Assembly (NCBI GenBank): GCA_938017655.1
Contig: CALIJO010000067.1
Span: 1-24,690 of the forward strand
Source: an uncultured Candidatus Saccharibacteria bacterium
Lineage (GTDB): Bacteria; Patescibacteriota; Saccharimonadia; Saccharimonadales; Saccharimonadaceae
Reading direction: 5' to 3'
DNA: 24,690 nucleotides
A program made the position numbers and the translations under genes. The notes under the pieces are model-generated. The model saw only the letters and a program-made list of their open reading frames with translations, ran no database searches and was not told where the DNA came from. Shown here piece by piece: positions 21,341 through 24,690 of the stretch (the first letter of the stretch is position 1; each line of letters starts with the position of its first letter).

Positions 21341-21616
21341 ATGAAGCCAAGCAATCTTAAAAGCAAAATTAATACCATTGTTGGGTCAATCGGAGCCTTT
21401 ATCGGTATCTTTGTCTTTATTGCCTATATTCCACAGATCCTTGCAAATCTCGGTGGAGCCAAAGGTCAACCTTGGCAACCTGCTATGGCCGCTTTCTCGT
21501 GTTTAATTTGGGTGATTTATGGTTGGACCAAAGAGCCCAAAAAAGATTATATCCTCATTATTCCTAACGCATTTGGTGTCATCCTTGGCTTTCTTGCTTT
21601 TATTACCGCTCTTTAG
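21341..21616 (+). CDS. SemiSWEET / PQ-loop family membrane transporter
   Basis: This 91-residue protein has three membrane helices (about 14-34, 43-62 and 70-90), the minimal triple-helix bundle of SemiSWEETs, which dimerise to form sugar channels. Family marks are the PQ of AYIPQILANL in helix 1, IWVIYGW in helix 2 and IPNAFGVILGFL in helix 3, whose Pro-Asn lines the sugar path. Length is normal. I chose ATG 21341 because of the strong AAAGGAGG eight bases upstream; an ATG at 21308 lies at the putative -10. For an organism with little biosynthesis, sugar import from a host is a natural role, but the substrate is unknown. Confidence 0.85.
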   Translation: MKPSNLKSKINTIVGSIGAFIGIFVFIAYIPQILANLGGAKGQPWQPAMAAFSCLIWVIYGWTKEPKKDYILIIPNAFGVILGFLAFITAL

Positions 21617-21650
21617 ACGCAGCTATCTATTTTTGAAGAAAGCTAATTAC

Positions 21651-21659
21651 TGATATAAT
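21651..21659 (+). promoter_or_regulatory. Promoter of the UvrD-family gene (extended -10)
   Basis: TGA plus TATAAT (21654-21659). The predicted start is near 21666, giving a leader of about 60 nt with GGAGA before the ATG at 21725. Confidence 0.7.
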
Positions 21660-21724
21660 CTTCTTAAAAGAATCTATTCAAACCAAATATAATTTTGCAT
21701 CAAGAACTAAAAAGGAGAACAAAG

Positions 21725-24690
21725 ATGAGACCGAATAAAGAACAGCAAGCCGCCATTGAATATCTAGGCGGACCACTTCTGGTCTTAGCTGGTCCAGGTA
21801 CTGGTAAGACGCAAATTATTTCTCAGCGCGTCGCTCACATTTTGAACGTCACCCAAACTAACCCAAGAAACATTCTTTGTCTCACTTTTACCGACGCCGC
21901 CGCCACCAACATGCGTGACCGCCTACGCACCGTAATCGGCAACTCCGCTGATGAATTGAACATCATGACCTATCATTCCTTTGGAAAAACCGTCATCGAC
22001 CGCTACCAGAATTATGCCACCGAAATTGAACGTCTATCCGAAAAAACCATCAGCCCCGTCGAATCAGAGAATTTTTTCCAGCAGCTTCTTGATGAATTAC
22101 CTCTCACTAATCCACTTCGCACTAACAAGGCTAAAGATATTGCCGATCTAATTAATAAACTAAAAGGCGCCAATCTCTCAATCGATAGTCTCACTACCAT
22201 TCAAGAAGCCAATCAAAAAGATATTGAAAATCTCAACCAAGCTCTCGCCGCCACCACCATCGGCAAAGCCAGTAGTGGCAATTTTGAAAGTAAATGCAAG
22301 GAACGCTATTTTCCGATCCTTACCGTACTAGGCCAAGTCAGTTCTTCCCATGATCAAAATATCTTACCAAACGTACCATATATTTCTAGCGAGCTTTATC
22401 GTCAAATGCTTGACCTTTATCAGTTAGAAATCACCAAAGATAAACCTTCTATTGCCGCTCTAAAAAAATTTACCGATAGCCATTTCACCTTAAATGCTAA
22501 CGGAGTTTGTTATTACAAACAAACTAACGACATTATTAAATTTTCCACTATTCTAGATTTTTGCCAAAAATACCAAACCTATCTCGCCGAAAATCGCTTA
22601 GTTGATTATGCCGATATGATTCTTGAAGCTATTAAGCATCTAGAGACCGATGCAGACTTCAGAGCCATGATGGCTGAGCAATTTCAATATATTATGCTTG
22701 ATGAGTTTCAGGATTCCAACCCAGCACAAGTTCGTTTAATCCAACTCATCACCGACTACGATAAGCCAGAAATTATGGCTGTAGGTGATGACGACCAGAC
22801 TATTTATGAATTTCAAGGCGCACTTTCTTCCAATCTCGTCGATTTTTATCAGCATTATCACGCCAAGATTATCATTCTTAAAGAAAATTATCGTTCAACT
22901 AGCGAAATCCTTGCTCTATCACGTAAAATCGCTGACCAGATCCCTGATAGCTTCATTAAATCTGAATCTGTTCTGACTAGTCTAGGTGAAATTTCTAGTA
23001 ATTTTACTAAAAATCTTCATGCCGCCAGAAACTCAGAATTATCAAAAATCACCAGTGACGATCAGGCGCTTCAACCGATTAACCATCCGAACACTCGCAT
23101 TTCTCGCCATCACTTCAGTGACACCATTTCTGAATATCAGTGGGTCGCTGAAACCATCCATAATCTTATCCAAAGTGGGGAAGAGCAAAAAAATATTGCC
23201 ATTATCGCTCGAAAACACGATGTCTTAAAGGCGATACTGCCGTATCTTCGCAAATACGACAAGATTAATGTCACTTATGAACGAAAGGAAAATATTCTTG
23301 AAGATGCCAAAATCAAAGAACTTCATGACCTACTTCGTGTCATTCATCAGCTCGCATCTGGACAAGACCCCCTCGATTTGCTTGCAGATATTATGAGCTC
23401 CGACTATCTCGGACTTAACCCACTTGATTTTGTCCAACTAGTTCACACCGGATATCACGACCATCGTCATTTTCTTGATTTTTTGCTCGGATATCAAAAA
23501 CTTCCCGCCGTACAAAATTTTGCCAAATTCCTCGCCGAACTTGCCAAAAAATCTCTTACCTCATCCGTCGAAGATATGATAAATTTCCTCATCAATTTGA
23601 AACCAGTTTATCTTGATCTTGAAACTTCAGAAATAAATTCTGAGTCTAACGAAACGCCAAAGTCAAACCCTAATTCCGCCATCATCGATCCATTCGAAAC
23701 CAATTCAGAATCTACCGACTCCTCCGAAAAATCGCTCTATATTTCACCATTTTTACCAAATCTCGATTATGAAAATCCGGAAACTCTAGCTAAACAGCTA
23801 ACCTCCAAGGAAGTTCGCCAGATGGTAGATTTTTACCAAAATCTCGCCACCCTGAAAGAGGAATTTTATAATTTCACCAAGACCGAACACCCAAAACTCG
23901 CCGACTATATTGATTTTCTCGATAAATATCAAGCCGCCAATGCCACTATCCAAAAATCTGCAATTTTTTCCGATGATCAAAACGCTATTACTCTCATCTC
24001 TGCCCATAAATCTAAAGGTCTTGAATTTAAACACGTCTTTCTCCTTGACCTTTCTGATGCTCACTGGAATCAAAACCGTGGATCGCAGGGAATTAAGCCA
24101 CCTTTTAATCTGACTTTTGTCAATGGAGCTACCGAAAGTGAAGGATGTAATCTACGTCTCCTCTTTGTGGCCATGACTCGCGCCGCCAAATCCCTCACTA
24201 TGACTAGCGCCACTACTAACCATAACCAAAGCGCCACTAAGCCACTTGGCATGATGATGGAAATTAATGAGGAAAAAATCATCAAAACCTCTCCATTGTT
24301 AGAAGTGCCTGAAATCTTCCAACACCCATCCGATAATTCTGAAATTACCGAATTACAACATCTAAAATCCACCTGGCTCGACAAATATCTCGATCCAAAA
24401 GATGATTTGCTCAAATATCTTCACGCCAAAGCCGATAATATTTGGCTTTCCGCCACCGATGTTTCAAATTTCGTAGACCTTGAATATAATGGTCCACTAA
24501 GTTTCTACCGCAACCGCCTCATTGGCGCACCACGCAGTATTGAAAATGTAGTCAACATCGAAAAAGGTAATCTGATTCACAAGTGTTTTGAAATGATTAC
24601 TAATCAAAAAATCACCGCTGAGCAGGCCCTTGAATATTACCTTGAAACTGCCAAAAATCTTGATCTTTCGGAGCGTGAAATCGAAGATCT
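21725..24690 (+). CDS. UvrD/PcrA-family helicase with C-terminal nuclease-like domain, cut by window end
   Basis: An open frame of at least 988 codons runs off the window. It is a superfamily 1A 3'-5' DNA helicase. Motifs in order: Q-motif NKEQQAAI; Walker A AGPGTGKT (22-29); Ia LTFTDAAATNMRDRL; Walker B LDEFQDSNP (about 325-333); III GDDDQTIYEFQGA; IV NYRST; V LISAHKSKGLEFKHVF (about 757-772); VI LLFVAMTRAAKSL. A Ser/Asn/Glu-rich low-complexity insert lies near 632-678. From about residue 905 a RecB/AddB-type PD-(D/E)XK domain appears to begin (LSATDVSNFVDLE, FYRNRLIGAP, GNLIHKCFEMI). It lacks the cysteine of the usual CPxxF element. The catalytic nuclease residues would be beyond the window. 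The start has GGAGA upstream. Repair or recombination processing is the likely role. Confidence 0.92.
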   Translation, partial: MRPNKEQQAAIEYLGGPLLVLAGPGTGKTQIISQRVAHILNVTQTNPRNILCLTFTDAAATNMRDRLRTVIGNSADELNIMTYHSFGKTVIDRYQNYATEIERLSEKTISPVESENFFQQLLDELPLTNPLRTNKAKDIADLINKLKGANLSIDSLTTIQEANQKDIENLNQALAATTIGKASSGNFESKCKERYFPILTVLGQVSSSHDQNILPNVPYISSELYRQMLDLYQLEITKDKPSIAALKKFTDSHFTLNANGVCYYKQTNDIIKFSTILDFCQKYQTYLAENRLVDYADMILEAIKHLETDADFRAMMAEQFQYIMLDEFQDSNPAQVRLIQLITDYDKPEIMAVGDDDQTIYEFQGALSSNLVDFYQHYHAKIIILKENYRSTSEILALSRKIADQIPDSFIKSESVLTSLGEISSNFTKNLHAARNSELSKITSDDQALQPINHPNTRISRHHFSDTISEYQWVAETIHNLIQSGEEQKNIAIIARKHDVLKAILPYLRKYDKINVTYERKENILEDAKIKELHDLLRVIHQLASGQDPLDLLADIMSSDYLGLNPLDFVQLVHTGYHDHRHFLDFLLGYQKLPAVQNFAKFLAELAKKSLTSSVEDMINFLINLKPVYLDLETSEINSESNETPKSNPNSAIIDPFETNSESTDSSEKSLYISPFLPNLDYENPETLAKQLTSKEVRQMVDFYQNLATLKEEFYNFTKTEHPKLADYIDFLDKYQAANATIQKSAIFSDDQNAITLISAHKSKGLEFKHVFLLDLSDAHWNQNRGSQGIKPPFNLTFVNGATESEGCNLRLLFVAMTRAAKSLTMTSATTNHNQSATKPLGMMMEINEEKIIKTSPLLEVPEIFQHPSDNSEITELQHLKSTWLDKYLDPKDDLLKYLHAKADNIWLSATDVSNFVDLEYNGPLSFYRNRLIGAPRSIENVVNIEKGNLIHKCFEMITNQKITAEQALEYYLETAKNLDLSEREIED

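Noticed and set aside
23798..24414. Minus-strand open frames within the helicase gene
   Set aside because: They lie opposite conserved helicase motifs, have no promoter or ribosome binding site, and resemble no protein.
1..24690. Recoded UGA as glycine (as in Gracilibacteria/SR1)
   Set aside because: Recognised genes read correctly under the standard code; the RlmD-like gene ends properly at a TGA, and no in-frame TGA interrupts conserved motifs.

Overview
The window looks like chromosomal DNA of a Patescibacteria/CPR bacterium, most probably Saccharibacteria (TM7). This is inferred from gene content: compact, moderately AT-rich DNA under the standard code; a ComEC reduced to its channel core; a divergent acetate kinase; a BspA-type repeat surface protein; a RimB/RimK-like pair; and several housekeeping proteins stripped of their usual metal-binding cysteines. 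No rRNA, tRNA, CRISPR array or insertion sequence was seen. The species was not identified.

Layout. 1-1140 (minus): rplJ-rplL behind an L10 leader RNA and an extended -10 promoter. 1190-2080 (minus): an isolated coiled-coil gene with its own promoter and terminator. 2104-5052: two broken accessory genes, a DUF4143-type AAA ATPase pseudogene (minus; three lesions plus a damaged Walker A) and a secreted BspA-like leucine-rich repeat protein split by a one-base shift in an A-run (plus). 5164-5595 (minus): rlmH. 5680-9338 (plus): an operon of an unknown 172-aa protein, dnaX and dnaB. 9353-10828: a polytopic GT-C-like membrane protein. 10833-11786: ybaB/ebfC-recR. 11862-13137: rmuC, ending in a bidirectional terminator shared with convergent ackA (13220-14407, minus). 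14609-15549: dnaJ under a CIRCE operator. 15674-16689: two small membrane or secreted proteins of unknown function. 16767-18271: rimB-like protease and a RimK-like ligase, the latter with a one-base deletion in its active site. 18353-18814: a small membrane protein whose end overlaps convergent comEC (18623-19831, minus) by 192 bp. 20053-21282: an RlmD/RumA-family rRNA methyltransferase. 21341-21616: a SemiSWEET/PQ-loop protein. 21725 to the window end: a UvrD-family helicase with the start of a nuclease-like C-terminal domain.

Three patterns cross gene boundaries. (1) Six genes have a -10 box exactly six bases before the start codon, which predicts leaderless mRNAs; most of the other independently transcribed genes have leaders with Shine-Dalgarno sequences. 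(2) Eight promoters carry an extended TGn -10. (3) DnaX, RecR, DnaJ and the RlmD-like enzyme all lack the zinc or iron-sulfur cysteines familiar from their families, which suggests a lineage-wide economy in metal sites. Short imperfect tandem duplications sit in four intergenic promoter regions.

Much of the window concerns DNA and RNA maintenance (dnaX, dnaB, recR, ybaB, rmuC, uvrD, comEC) and ribosome function (rplJ, rplL, rlmH, rlmD-like, rimK-like). The frameshifts in the surface protein, the ATPase and RimK are all single-base. From sequence alone they cannot be told apart from assembly errors.
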